Shown here: positions 25,083 through 34,244 of the stretch, one piece after another | Layout of the letters: the number at the start of each line of letters is the position of its first letter | Position numbering within the stretch: position 1 is the stretch's first letter | Assembly: GCA_020634335.1 (NCBI GenBank) | Contig: JACKBY010000006.1 | Location: forward strand, 124,001 to 188,000 | Reading direction: 5' to 3' | Source: Promineifilum sp. | GTDB taxonomy: Bacteria > Chloroflexota > Anaerolineae > Promineifilales > Promineifilaceae | Length of the DNA: 64,000 nucleotides | The notes under the pieces: model-generated | Databases searched by the model: none | Told to the model about the DNA's origin: nothing | What the model saw: the letters and a program-made list of their open reading frames with translations, nothing else | Translations under genes and position numbers: made by a program

Positions 25083-26793
25083 AGTAAATTAGAATGGAGT
25101 AGCCCACACGGGCATCGGGTTTGCGGCCACGAAACCAGGCATAGACCTTCTTCTCTTCGACGCGCAGCGGCGGCTCCCACAGGCTCGATGCACTAATGGC
25201 ATAGATGCCCGGTTCCGGGTCGGCGGGATCAAACGGCGGCTCCCACCATAGTCTGAAAAACCTGTCGCGGCCCAGGCCCGGCAACGGTTCATGGGCAAGA
25301 CCATAGTATTGTGGATCGGCCGTGCCAAACCAACCCAGTTTAACACTTTCCACCGCATTGGCGGTCATCCAGGTCTTGAGGCGCAATAAATCCTGGCCCC
25401 AATCGACGTTGCTGTCGGTGAGAATGCGATAGCCGTTGCTTGGGCCGCCGACCGCCGGACTAAAGTAGCTCAAGTAGTGGGGGTAAATCCACAGAGCAGT
25501 GAGCACGACAACGAGCGTGCCGCCGGCCAACAGCCGGCGCGGCGACAGTCGCCGGCCCAGCATTGGCGATAATTCCGGCGACGCCAGCCCGGCGATCAGC
25601 AACAGCAAATAGGGGAGCGCCGGCAACACGTGCCGATACCCAATGTTCAGAGCGCTCTGCATAGCCAGCAGGTAGAACCCCGCAGCCGTTAGCACCAAAA
25701 ACAAGGCGCGCGACCGCGTAGCAGAACATTTGAATAACAAGACGACGGACAATCCAAGCAGCGCGATCAATACGACAGGCGTCTTGACGACAAAAGCGGC
25801 GGGGAAGTAAAGTGCCCAGCCGTTCTCTGAAAACCGGCCGAACAGAAACGCCGTCGCCCGCCCACCGCCCAGGAGCGCAATCTGCTCCAGCCCCGCCCAA
25901 AACGTCGGCATGGGACCCGCCCATTGGTTCAGCGGAGACAGCGAAGCGGTAATGAATTTGAATGACCCCCACTCCAGGCCGAAGGTGACCCACACGACGA
26001 CCAGCGCGGTCACGCCCGCCACAGCCAATTGGCTGATCCTGAGGATGATTTCCCGGCTGCGCCGCCCATGCCCCTCATCGTATAGGGGCAACAAAGCCAG
26101 GACGAACCATATCGCCCCGAATCCCAACGCCGACAATTTGCTGCCAAAGGCCAGGCCCATGCATAGGGCCGCCGCGGCCCACAACCGCCAGTTCCAGCGA
26201 TCCGGCACTTGCCACAACCGCCACAGGCAGAAGGTAGCCAGGAAGGTGAATAGCGTGCCCCCCATGTCTGTGGTAGCGTAGCGGCCGTGGGCCAGCAGGT
26301 TCGGCTCAAACAGCAACAGCACCAGAGCCGGCAAGGCTGCCACCCGCCCCCACAGCATTCCGGCAAAGCGATAGCCGGCCAGCGCCAGGGCGATTGCCAG
26401 TAGTAAGATTGGCAGCCGGGCCAGAAAGACAACCCGGCCGACATCGTGGTTATATTGCCACAGGAATAGGTCGGCGAATTCGTACCATCCTTCGCGCCGC
26501 TCCCAACTGGGATGATCAGTCGGCAGGCGCAGTTCCGGCATCGTCAGCAGCGGCAAGGCGCTCAGGCTGTTGATCAGCGGTGGATGCTCCAAACTCAAAC
26601 GAGGATCGCCCGTCCTCAAAAAAGCCAGGCCGCGCGCGATGTGGTTCTGCTCATCCATTGTGGGGCTGTCGCCGACGAGGCTGCCGACAGCCAGCCAGAA
26701 GTAGAGCAACAACGCCAGAACAGTCGCCCACACACGAAAATACGGACGGTTGACCATTCCCATCGGCCACCTCGAAAAAACCGCACGCTTCAT
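25072..26793 (-). CDS. GT-C membrane glycosyltransferase, short paralogue
   Basis: A 573-residue polytopic protein paralogous to the enzyme at 18819. Shared segments are DSPTMDEQNHIARGLAFL, LPTDHPSWERREGWYEFADL, FLARLPILLL and SNVDWGQDLLRL, followed by YYGLAHEPLPGLG. The conserved Asp-Glu of GT-C enzymes is in the first extracytoplasmic loop. Unlike its paralogue it stops right after the GYSILIYY segment and lacks the C-terminal beta-sandwich. It is first in a two-gene transcript with the next glycosyltransferase and diverges from the YbhN-like gene across 36 bp. The function inferred is transfer of sugar from a lipid carrier to a surface acceptor. Confidence 0.85.
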   Translation of the reverse strand: MKRAVFSRWPMGMVNRPYFRVWATVLALLLYFWLAVGSLVGDSPTMDEQNHIARGLAFLRTGDPRLSLEHPPLINSLSALPLLTMPELRLPTDHPSWERREGWYEFADLFLWQYNHDVGRVVFLARLPILLLAIALALAGYRFAGMLWGRVAALPALVLLLFEPNLLAHGRYATTDMGGTLFTFLATFCLWRLWQVPDRWNWRLWAAAALCMGLAFGSKLSALGFGAIWFVLALLPLYDEGHGRRSREIILRISQLAVAGVTALVVVWVTFGLEWGSFKFITASLSPLNQWAGPMPTFWAGLEQIALLGGGRATAFLFGRFSENGWALYFPAAFVVKTPVVLIALLGLSVVLLFKCSATRSRALFLVLTAAGFYLLAMQSALNIGYRHVLPALPYLLLLIAGLASPELSPMLGRRLSPRRLLAGGTLVVVLTALWIYPHYLSYFSPAVGGPSNGYRILTDSNVDWGQDLLRLKTWMTANAVESVKLGWFGTADPQYYGLAHEPLPGLGRDRFFRLWWEPPFDPADPEPGIYAISASSLWEPPLRVEEKKVYAWFRGRKPDARVGYSILIYYVR

Positions 26794-26829
26794 GAGGGCG
26801 ATTATAAACCATCGCGCCCAAGGTGAGTC

Positions 26830-27909
26830 ATGTTGCCGCCATCCGCTGCGGATGACGATTCCCTACGGATCATCTACAATCGGCTCATGATCGATCCCGC
26901 AGATGCCGAACCCAGCCCCGACCGGGACAATCTCACCCGCCGGCGACTGATGACGCTCCTCAAGGTGGGCGTCACTATCGCAGGGCTGACGCTGGTGCTT
27001 AGATCGCTGGACCTAAGGGCGATCCTGACGATCATCGGTGATGTCAACTGGAGTTGGGTGGCAGTCGGCGCCGTGCTGATGATGCTTAGTCTGGTGGTCA
27101 GGGCTTATCGCTGGCACTTGCTGCTGCGCGGCAGCAACTCCACCATTCGGTTCGGGCGCCTGTTGGCTCTCTATCTCATTGGCAGCTTTTTCAATGCTTT
27201 TTTGCCATCCGGGCTGGGGGGGGACGTGGTGCGCGCCGCCGAAGCTGCCCAGGATGTTGACGCCGACGTCGCCGTCGGTACGGTGCTGGTCGACCGCCTC
27301 ACTGGCCTGATGGCTCTTTTCGCCATGGCATTGCTAGTTTTACCCTTTAGACCGGCCGGCTTCCCCGACCGCCTCACCGTGACCATTGCCGCCATCTCCC
27401 TGGCCGGCCTGCTCTTTGGATTTACCCTGATCGACGGTCGTCTCTTTCACCGGCTCATCCGTATACTGCCGATCAGAATAATAACGCTGGGCGACGGGTT
27501 CCTGGAGCGTCTGGCAGTCGCCATTCAAAATTGTGGCGGCAAGACGCTGGCCGGCGCGTTGCTGGTGTCGGTTTTGTTCAATCTGATGCAGGTCAGTTGG
27601 TGGGCCGCCACCGGCCGGGCCCTGCATCTCGCCGTCCCGTTTAGTTACTTCCTGCTGATTGTGCCCATCATGGCCCTGGCTCTTCTGGTCCCTTCCATCG
27701 GAGGCCTCGGCGTACGCGAGAATTTGGCCCCGCTGCTATTCGGTGGCGCGGGAATAACCCCGGAGCAAGCCGTTGCCCTGACGCTGCTGGTATTTGGGCT
27801 GGAGCGTGTAGCCAGCCTGCTCGGCGCGCCGGTCTATCTATCCACCTCGCTGCGGCGCAACCGCGAACAAAAGCAATTGGATGAGGCCGTTGCGCCGCAA
27901 AACCACTAA
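26830..27909 (+). CDS. YbhN/AglD family membrane protein (LPG synthase TM region)
   Basis: A 359-residue protein of the UPF0104 family, related to the flippase half of lysylphosphatidylglycerol synthase. About eight membrane helices are visible. The family hallmark LGSFFN-F-PSG-GGD is present as IGSFFNAFLPSGLGGDVVRA, and IGGLGVRENLAPLLFG matches the conserved C-terminal motif. No aminoacyl-transferase domain follows. GGTGAG precedes the ATG at 26830; an ATG at 26887 would drop 19 residues. Next to GT-C glycosyltransferases, a role in moving or handling polyprenyl-linked sugars or lipids is plausible but not shown. Confidence 0.86.
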   Translation: MLPPSAADDDSLRIIYNRLMIDPADAEPSPDRDNLTRRRLMTLLKVGVTIAGLTLVLRSLDLRAILTIIGDVNWSWVAVGAVLMMLSLVVRAYRWHLLLRGSNSTIRFGRLLALYLIGSFFNAFLPSGLGGDVVRAAEAAQDVDADVAVGTVLVDRLTGLMALFAMALLVLPFRPAGFPDRLTVTIAAISLAGLLFGFTLIDGRLFHRLIRILPIRIITLGDGFLERLAVAIQNCGGKTLAGALLVSVLFNLMQVSWWAATGRALHLAVPFSYFLLIVPIMALALLVPSIGGLGVRENLAPLLFGGAGITPEQAVALTLLVFGLERVASLLGAPVYLSTSLRRNREQKQLDEAVAPQNH

Positions 27910-27964
27910 CCCGCAGACAAGTCGTCACGTCATGAACGCAGATATGCCGGTGACCCTTTCCGGC

Positions 27965-29161
27965 TTAAGGTGTTGTTTCTTCTTTGATAGTCTCCACTTC
28001 AGGCAGGAACGTAATCTCCAGGAAACCATCACGCAAGCGGCCGCCGCCGGCTCGCCGTTTGGCCAGAACGGCCGGAAGAATCATCTCGCGCTTGAAATTG
28101 CCGATGGTTATGAATAGTTCATCGCCCCGTTTGCGCAGTCGAACGTCATCTTTGCCGATAAAAGGAATGGGCAACCGCAGCGTATATCCGCCATCACCGG
28201 AATCGACGATCTCCTGAACAATACCGCGATAGAATATCTCGCCCGGATCGCTACCGCCAAAACAGTCGGCGGCCAATTGCGCCAGCGCTTCGAACCCCAC
28301 CACTTCGTGGGAATAATAAGGCGCGTACCAGATCGGCAACGGCCGAAAGTTATTCTCGATCATCTCGATGTACTTGGTCTGGATGGCGCGCCGCTGCCGG
28401 TAAAACTCGCTGTTGTCGACTGATTCGGGCAGGATACGATTGATGATCACGCTATCGACTGGATAGTTGAACAAGCCAAGATAACTGACAGCCCGTTCCG
28501 CCTCGCGCATCACCATCTTTTCCGGTTGGAGCACGACCCGATAGCTACTGACAGTCGGGTCGCTCAGCGTCTTCCGCAGGTCGGCCGTCGCCGCATCCAG
28601 ATTGCTAATCGCCTCCAGCAGTTCGGACGGTCCCTGGAGCAACTTGCCGGCAAATGGCTTGAGAACGCGCATCATGACGGCCGACTCAAGCTTGCTAATA
28701 TGACCCGCATACCAGCGAAAGGTATCGGGCATCGTCAACAGACGAATCGTCTCCCCGGTCGGCGCGGCGTCGATAATTACCCGATCGAATTCGCGTTCCT
28801 TGGCTTGTCTATTGATGTGGAGCAGGCTAACGATTTCGTCCATGCCCGGAAAAGCGGACAGCTCATCGGCAACGACGTTGTTGATCCCTGGCCCGCTGAT
28901 TGTACTGGACACGAATGACTGAATCGTGCCCCAGTAGTTATGAATATCGGCAACCACGCTAATTTCCTGCGCCCACAGGTTCTCAGCGATTTGAGTAGGT
29001 ACAGCAGTTAACGGGATGTCCAGCGAATCCGCCAGACTATGGGCAATATCGGTACTCGCTACCAGTGTCTTGTAACCCAGTTGCGCGCTGCGCAAGGCGG
29101 TGGCGGCGGCCACCGTGGTCTTGCCGACTCCACCTTTCCCCAGATATAAAATAATCCGCAT
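27965..29161 (-). CDS. ArsA/Get3-like ATPase
   Basis: A 398-residue SIMIBI P-loop ATPase. The deviant Walker A is GKGGVGKTTVAAATA at residues 8-22, switch I reads STDIAHSLADSLD, and DAAPTGETIRLL is the family's Walker-B-like segment. The C-terminus (DDVRLRKRGDELFITIGNFK) matches the HSP20-like domain often found at the end of bacterial ArsA homologues. It is a single ATPase half. The whole chain has one cysteine, so the three cysteines of the ArsA arsenite site are missing and an arsenic pump is unlikely. No arsB, arsR or arsD is nearby. A Get3-like chaperone or membrane-protein role is possible. It lies 18 bp after the TGS-kinase gene. Confidence 0.88.
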   Translation of the reverse strand: MRIILYLGKGGVGKTTVAAATALRSAQLGYKTLVASTDIAHSLADSLDIPLTAVPTQIAENLWAQEISVVADIHNYWGTIQSFVSSTISGPGINNVVADELSAFPGMDEIVSLLHINRQAKEREFDRVIIDAAPTGETIRLLTMPDTFRWYAGHISKLESAVMMRVLKPFAGKLLQGPSELLEAISNLDAATADLRKTLSDPTVSSYRVVLQPEKMVMREAERAVSYLGLFNYPVDSVIINRILPESVDNSEFYRQRRAIQTKYIEMIENNFRPLPIWYAPYYSHEVVGFEALAQLAADCFGGSDPGEIFYRGIVQEIVDSGDGGYTLRLPIPFIGKDDVRLRKRGDELFITIGNFKREMILPAVLAKRRAGGGRLRDGFLEITFLPEVETIKEETTP

Positions 29162-29179
29162 CGTGAAATTACTCCTTCT

Positions 29180-30934
29180 TCAGGATATACGTTGGCGTCC
29201 CTGTTCAGTTGCATACCAGTGACTGGGCAGGAATGTTTCCAGGATAGAACCGCCGATGAACTCGCGCAGCAGGGAATCACTGGCAACAAATTGCAAATCC
29301 GCGGGCGACATCGGCTCAAACCACTGCAGGAAAGCCAGCAATCGGTTTGATTCAAGGCGCTCCATCGTTCCCGATTCGACTTGCAATAGCAACGGCTCGG
29401 CCAACAGCTTCAACGCCGATAGTTCGTAAACCAGTGCGGAGTTGAAAAACACGTCCGCGCTATTCTGAAAAGGAAAGATGTGATTCTTCTCACCCCGCCG
29501 GACGCTACTCCAGCGCGCGATGGTCTGCGAAGCCGAGTAACCGCGGTGCGATGCATCGCGGACAATACGCCTGAGCAACCTTGTATCCGTCGTAGGTACA
29601 CGGTTATGCTTGTCCAGGTTGAGCTGGGTAAAGGCAGAAATGAATATGCGAAATGTGGACGAGGCAGGCAGATTGGCTGTCAGTCTGGGGTTCAATCCGT
29701 GGATGCCCTCCACAACGACGACGTGATCCTTGCCAATCTGCAAAGGCGAACCTTGCTCCCGTAACCCGGTCTTGAAGTTGTAACGCGGCAAGACGACTTC
29801 TTCGCCGGCCATCAAGCGCCGCATGTGGTCCTGGAACAGGGCGATGTCAACGGCTTCGAGCGACTCGAAATCGTAATTACCGTTCGCATCCTGCGGCGTA
29901 TCCTGGCGATTGACGAAATAATCATCGAGGCTGATAATGACCGGATAGATGCCCTGGGCCATCACTTGCAGAGCCAAACGCTTGGCAAAGGTGGTTTTTC
30001 CGGCCGAGGTTGGCCCCGAAATAGTGACAAGGCGCGCCGCCGGCCGGCGATTGGCGATAGTGCGAGCAATGCTGGCTAACTGACGCTCGTGCAGCGCTTC
30101 AGCCACCAGAATAACTTCTCTGCTGCGGCCGTTGGCGATAGCATCGTTCAGGGCCGTCACGTTGCCGACGCCCATAATCGTCAGCCAATCCTTGTAGGTC
30201 TGGAACAATTGCGCCAGCGTCGGCTCGTCCTCGAACGGTTGAAGCACGTGGGGCCAGCTTCGGCGCGGAAACTGCAAGATAAACCCGTTGTTGTAGTGGC
30301 ACAAATCGAACAGGTCGAGATAACGCGTGTGGGGGACCATAAAACCGTGAAAATAATCACGCACACCATTCAGTTCGTAGAGCGTGAGATACGCCTTGCG
30401 CCGCCGGGCAAAAAGGTCGGCCTTTTCCTGATCGCCCTGCTCCTTGAAAAAGGCCAGAGCCTCCTCCAGCGGCATGCGAATATTGTCGATAGGCAGATCG
30501 GCTTCAACCAGCTCGCGCATGCGCTGGTGTAAAGCTTTCAATTCATCATCGGTCAAGCGGCGGCCATCGTCTCGCTCGCAATAGTAACCGCCGAAGGGCA
30601 TCGAATGGAGAATGGTGATCACCTGATCAGGCAAAACCTCGGCCGCCGCGACGATCATCAGAAAGCTCAACGAGCGCCGGTAGATGCGCGCGCCATCGTT
30701 GGTGGCCGTCGTCACCGGAATTAAATCGGCATCTTCCTGCAAGGGGAAACACAACTCCCGCAGGTGACCGTTCATGAGCGAGGCGACGACGCGCTCCTCC
30801 TGGGGCAGATCGGCCGCCAGGACGAACTGCTCGATGGGCGTTCCTCGCGGCCCCTCGAACACGCGACCGTCGGGAAACCGCGCCTGAACGGTTGGCCGCA
30901 ACTGAGTCAAATAAACTTCTGGTGTTTGGTCCAT
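29180..30934 (-). CDS. TGS domain-uridine kinase fusion (nucleoside kinase)
   Basis: A 584-residue protein. The first 70 residues form a TGS domain (VQARFPDGRVFEGPRGTPIE). Residues about 75-240 resemble the second additional domain of threonyl/alanyl-tRNA synthetases, with the position of the HxxxH motif occupied by HSMPFGGYYCERDDGR. A phosphoribulokinase/uridine-kinase domain follows, with P-loop GPTSAGKTTFAKRL, SLDDYFVNR, YDFESLEAVD, VVVEGIHGLNP, and a lid region with Arg-rich RLLRRIVRDA. Family members are called nucleoside kinases; the physiological substrate is unclear. It lies in a likely four-gene minus-strand unit with a transglycosylase upstream and the ArsA-like gene downstream. Confidence 0.9.
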   Translation of the reverse strand: MDQTPEVYLTQLRPTVQARFPDGRVFEGPRGTPIEQFVLAADLPQEERVVASLMNGHLRELCFPLQEDADLIPVTTATNDGARIYRRSLSFLMIVAAAEVLPDQVITILHSMPFGGYYCERDDGRRLTDDELKALHQRMRELVEADLPIDNIRMPLEEALAFFKEQGDQEKADLFARRRKAYLTLYELNGVRDYFHGFMVPHTRYLDLFDLCHYNNGFILQFPRRSWPHVLQPFEDEPTLAQLFQTYKDWLTIMGVGNVTALNDAIANGRSREVILVAEALHERQLASIARTIANRRPAARLVTISGPTSAGKTTFAKRLALQVMAQGIYPVIISLDDYFVNRQDTPQDANGNYDFESLEAVDIALFQDHMRRLMAGEEVVLPRYNFKTGLREQGSPLQIGKDHVVVVEGIHGLNPRLTANLPASSTFRIFISAFTQLNLDKHNRVPTTDTRLLRRIVRDASHRGYSASQTIARWSSVRRGEKNHIFPFQNSADVFFNSALVYELSALKLLAEPLLLQVESGTMERLESNRLLAFLQWFEPMSPADLQFVASDSLLREFIGGSILETFLPSHWYATEQGRQRIS

Positions 30935-31003
30935 ATTCGTAAAAACCAGCTAACGGCCTGAGCGCCGTATTGATCCCCTACTGCGTTTACCTTTTCCAAA
31001 AAA

Positions 31004-31954
31004 TCACCGGCCCGAGGTGGGGCAATCTGAAGGCGCGTACCACCGCGTCATTAACTGCCCGCGCAGGCGGCTCAGACTAGGCAGACAGGCAAGCAGGACA
31101 CGGGGGTTTCCGTATGGGCTACGTGCTGATTTTTCCCCTAGTCTGGCCCGGAGAGGCCCTTCAAGCTGGTCGCTGACCCCCGCCTGTTCATCAGGAGCAT
31201 ACTCTGAAAGCCCGAGCGGCACCACATACCCGCGAACAAAAAAGACGCGACCGTCCTGATTGGCAAATGCATAAACGGTGTGCTCGGCAAAGGTTTGCGC
31301 CTCGTTGATAGGCCGGTTACCCAGAATTAATACGGAGTCGGCCGGCACGTTGCCGGCGCGAATCTCGACGGCCAGTGTCCAGGAGTTAGCCATTTGGGGC
31401 GAGAGACCGTCGCGGACGATCAGGGCGCGCGCGTAGCTGTCCAGGACGCTCGCCGCATACGCTTGCGGCGAGAGATTGTTCACATGTGACCAGCCCCCAT
31501 TGTAGGCAGCCAGGGCCAGGAACAGATCGCCGCCCGTTTGTTGCACAACGTAGGACAATATCGCCATTCCCCAGCGCAGGTTATTGGGTGGCGTCGCCAT
31601 CACCCCGGACGAGGCCATTCCGCCCCCGTCCCCAATACCGGGGGAAAACCCCATCAAGGGCGCTGCGCCGCCTGCGTTCCCTGCCTGGTTGTTCGCCGGA
31701 GACTCGTGCAGGATGACAGCCGCAACAAAATCCGGATGAAAACCATAAGCCTCAGACAGGACAACGATATAGTCGCCCCATTGCTGAATTTCCGGCCCCC
31801 AATAGGGCGATAACGATGGAACATTTCCGGCCGCCCGGTATGACGTGTTTGCCAGCAAAGCAAGTGCAGAGTGGGCGTTGACCACAGCGACAGACGTCAT
31901 GCTGAGCAAGCACGTGGCAATCACTAAACCGGCGGCTAGGGGGTATCGGCTCAT
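31004..31954 (-). CDS. Secreted lytic transglycosylase-like protein
   Basis: A 316-residue exported protein with a signal peptide (GLVIATCLLSMTSVAVVNA). An SLT-like lysozyme fold spans about residues 60-170. AAVILHESPANN holds the putative catalytic Glu in the usual ES motif, and LALAAYNGGWSHV matches the conserved AYNGG. The usual G-x-x-GLMQ motif is replaced by GGAAPLMGFSPGIG plus a glycine-rich loop, so the substrate cleft is altered. The C-terminal 130 residues are not recognised. It presumably cleaves peptidoglycan. It follows the conserved hypothetical gene by 28 bp. Confidence 0.75.
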   Translation of the reverse strand: MSRYPLAAGLVIATCLLSMTSVAVVNAHSALALLANTSYRAAGNVPSLSPYWGPEIQQWGDYIVVLSEAYGFHPDFVAAVILHESPANNQAGNAGGAAPLMGFSPGIGDGGGMASSGVMATPPNNLRWGMAILSYVVQQTGGDLFLALAAYNGGWSHVNNLSPQAYAASVLDSYARALIVRDGLSPQMANSWTLAVEIRAGNVPADSVLILGNRPINEAQTFAEHTVYAFANQDGRVFFVRGYVVPLGLSEYAPDEQAGVSDQLEGPLRARLGEKSARSPYGNPRVLLACLPSLSRLRGQLMTRWYAPSDCPTSGR

Positions 31955-31982
31955 CCGCGTATTCCATCAAGCGCGCACACAC

Positions 31983-32465
31983 TTACTCCGGCCCGGCACG
32001 CCGCCATTCGACCTGGGCGCTTCGCAACCGTCCACCAACCCAACCCGGCGGCGGTGCCGGTTCCGGGGAGCCTGCTTCCTCATCAACGACTACGATGGCC
32101 TGGAGGAGGGTTCCGGACGAATCAGGCGCATCATCGGCCTCAAAAACGTACACAGGATATGGGGCGAATAACTCCAGATCTCGCAGGAAGCACTGTACCG
32201 CTTGACCCGACGGCGACTTACCGAAAATCTCGGCCCGAGGAAAGTGCAAGCCGTTCTCTTTGATCCAGTCATAGACCCGCAATTGCGCGATCTCGTTGCC
32301 CCAATCATCGAGCAACACCGACGGCAAGACGTGGTGGCCCGGCCCCTGAGTGACTAACGCATAGGCCAGGTAAACGTGGTTGCCGGCATCCTCGGCATCC
32401 AGGCGAAGCGTCGTGCTGTCCGCCTCACCCACCAGCCGGCCATAAACCAGTTCTTTAATGATCAT
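31983..32465 (-). CDS. Conserved hypothetical protein
   Basis: I do not recognise this family. From the ATG at 32465 the product is 160 residues starting MIIKELVYGRLVGEADSTT, with no signal peptide or membrane helix. It is mixed alpha/beta in composition (HVYLAYALVTQGPGHHVLPS, LHFPRAEIFGKSPSGQAVQC) with a proline/acidic linker and a hydrophilic tail near the C-terminus. The longest frame begins 14 codons upstream, but those residues look non-coding. It is first in a probable transcript with the transglycosylase, the TGS-kinase and the ArsA-like ATPase. Confidence 0.6.
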   Translation of the reverse strand: MIIKELVYGRLVGEADSTTLRLDAEDAGNHVYLAYALVTQGPGHHVLPSVLLDDWGNEIAQLRVYDWIKENGLHFPRAEIFGKSPSGQAVQCFLRDLELFAPYPVYVFEADDAPDSSGTLLQAIVVVDEEAGSPEPAPPPGWVGGRLRSAQVEWRRAGPE

Positions 32466-32580
32466 GCGTGCTGAATATCCCCTTCGCCTGAAGACCAGGC
32501 TACCCAATCATCTCGTGTCGGAAGATCACAATAGCACAACTAGTGTATCCAGACGATCTGGCAATTACAAACCACATCTC

Positions 32581-32609
32581 TTGCCCGTTCATCGAGCGGG
32601 GTCTATTAT
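32581..32609 (+). promoter_or_regulatory. Promoter of the TPR-oxidoreductase-carboxylase unit
   Basis: TTGCCC (32581-32586) and TATTAT (32604-32609) are separated by 17 bp, about 50 bases before the TPR start codon at 32660. It lies in a 194-bp divergent region with no other recognisable feature. Confidence 0.45.
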
Positions 32610-32659
32610 TGAACGCCATAGCGACGACGCTTCCAACTGGCAAATAGAAACGAGGAACT

Positions 32660-33196
32660 ATGAACGACGATTCAATTGACGGCGACCGCTTGGATGATGA
32701 GACGGACGTTATGGAGGCTATCGAACAGGCGCGCGTTTTAAGACGGGACGACGAGCTTGAAGCATCGCAAAATCTACTCCTCGATCTGCTCGACCGGCAA
32801 CCAAGCCATCCGCTCGTCCTGTTCGAGGTCGGCGGTTCCTACGATGTGATGGGCGAGGAAGAAATGGCTATCCCCTATTATCGCCAAGCCATTGGGGCAG
32901 GGCTCGAAGGGGATGACCTGCAGGAATGCCTCGTCTGTCTGGGCAGTACTCTGCGGGTTGTGGGCGAATATGAAGATGCTGTATCTATTCTGGAGCAAGC
33001 CGTCGAGGAGTACCCCGAGCGTAACAGCGGCCGCGCATTTTTGGCTCTGGCTTACTACAGTAATAGTGAATACGAAAAATCGGTCAGCACTCTGTTGTCG
33101 CTACTGCTGGAGACCTCCACCGATCAGGATATTCTCGCCTATGCCGACGCGCTCGAATACTATCGCGACGATCTCGATGAAGCTGTAAACGGTTGA
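32660..33196 (+). CDS. Tetratricopeptide repeat protein
   Basis: A 178-residue acidic soluble protein built of TPR-like helical pairs. Repeats are visible around residues 20-50 (ASQNLLLDLLDRQPSHPLVL), 55-85 (YDVMGEEEMAIPYYRQAI), 90-120 (GEYEDAVSILEQAVEEYPER) and 125-155 (YYSNSEYEKSVSTLLSLL). GAGGA lies 3 bases before the ATG. TPR domains bind partner proteins, but nothing identifies a partner. The stop is separated by one base from the next gene's ATG (TGAGATG), suggesting translational coupling with the oxidoreductase. Confidence 0.85.
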   Translation: MNDDSIDGDRLDDETDVMEAIEQARVLRRDDELEASQNLLLDLLDRQPSHPLVLFEVGGSYDVMGEEEMAIPYYRQAIGAGLEGDDLQECLVCLGSTLRVVGEYEDAVSILEQAVEEYPERNSGRAFLALAYYSNSEYEKSVSTLLSLLLETSTDQDILAYADALEYYRDDLDEAVNG

Positions 33197-33197
33197 G

Positions 33198-34235
33198 ATG
33201 AAAGCCCTCGTCTTCGACAGGCATGGCGACCTCGACAATGTCCGGTTGATGGACAGGCCGGTACCCATCCCCGGCTCCGGAGAGGTATTGGTCGAGATAC
33301 ATGCGGCTGCTCTCAATCGACTGGACCTCTGGGTGCTGGAGGGGTGGCCCGGACTCCATCTCAAGCTGCCCCACATCATGGGCAGCGACGGTGCAGGCAT
33401 CATTGTCGGGGTTGGCGATGGAGTCGGCCGCTTCAAGCAGGGCGACCGCGTTGCCATTAACCCAACTATTTGCAACGATCCCGCCGATCACTTTGCACGC
33501 CTCGGCTATGACAACATGTGCGACGACTACGCTTTGTTCGGAGAGCACGTGGACGGATTTTATGCCGACTATGCGGTTGTGCCGCAACGGAATCTGCTGG
33601 CCCTACCGGGCCCCGTGCCTTTCGAGACGGCCGCCGCCGCCTCGCTCGTATTCGTTACGGCCTGGCACTCGCTCATTACCCGTGGCAACTTGCGTCCGGG
33701 CGAGTCCGTGCTGATCGTTGGCGCCGGGGGCGGGGTGAACACGGCCGCCATCCAAATCGCCCATCTGGTCGGGGCGGGGCCGATCCTGGTGGTTGGGTCG
33801 TCGGCAACCAAGTTGGCCCTGGCCCATGAGTTGGGCGCCGACGCGGTCATCAACCGTCACGAAGTGGACTGGAGCCGGGAAGTTTATCAGTTGACGAACA
33901 AACGAGGCGTGGACGTTGTCGTCGACAACGTTGGGGCGGCCACGTTTCAGAAGTCGCTGCGGGCCTTGCGGCGCGGCGGCCGATTGCTGACGGTCGGTAA
34001 TTCGAGTGGCCCCCGTTTCGAGATCGATAACCGCTATCTGTTCGGCAAACACCTGACAATTATCGGCAGCACGATGGGTACAACCCTTGACTATGAACGG
34101 GTAATGGGTCTCGTATTCAAAGGCCGGCTTAGGCCGGTGATCGATACCGTTTACCCTCTCGATCAAGGCTCCATCGCGCTGCGCCGGCTACAGGACGGTG
34201 ACGTCATCGGCAAATTGGTGCTGCGCATTCGCTAG
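33198..34235 (+). CDS. Zinc-less MDR alcohol dehydrogenase / quinone oxidoreductase-like protein
   Basis: A 345-residue medium-chain dehydrogenase. The N-terminal catalytic domain has GSGEVLVEIHAAALNRLD, with Asn at the position where zinc enzymes have Cys, and HIMGSDGAGIIVGVG in place of GHE. The four-cysteine structural zinc loop is reduced to ICNDPADHF and NMCDD. The Rossmann motif is VLIVGAGGGVNTAAIQIA. These features point to the quinone oxidoreductase or enoyl/crotonyl reductase branch, NAD(P)H-dependent and without zinc. It lies 9 bp before a carboxyl-transferase gene, so an acyl-CoA substrate is possible, but this is inference. Confidence 0.85.
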   Translation: MKALVFDRHGDLDNVRLMDRPVPIPGSGEVLVEIHAAALNRLDLWVLEGWPGLHLKLPHIMGSDGAGIIVGVGDGVGRFKQGDRVAINPTICNDPADHFARLGYDNMCDDYALFGEHVDGFYADYAVVPQRNLLALPGPVPFETAAAASLVFVTAWHSLITRGNLRPGESVLIVGAGGGVNTAAIQIAHLVGAGPILVVGSSATKLALAHELGADAVINRHEVDWSREVYQLTNKRGVDVVVDNVGAATFQKSLRALRRGGRLLTVGNSSGPRFEIDNRYLFGKHLTIIGSTMGTTLDYERVMGLVFKGRLRPVIDTVYPLDQGSIALRRLQDGDVIGKLVLRIR

Positions 34236-34244
34236 GAGATCGGC

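Noticed and set aside
27945..27965. GCCGG/CCGGC hairpin between convergent genes near 27.95 kb
   Set aside because: The stem is only 5 bp with a 9-base loop and no T-run, which is expected by chance in this GC-rich DNA.
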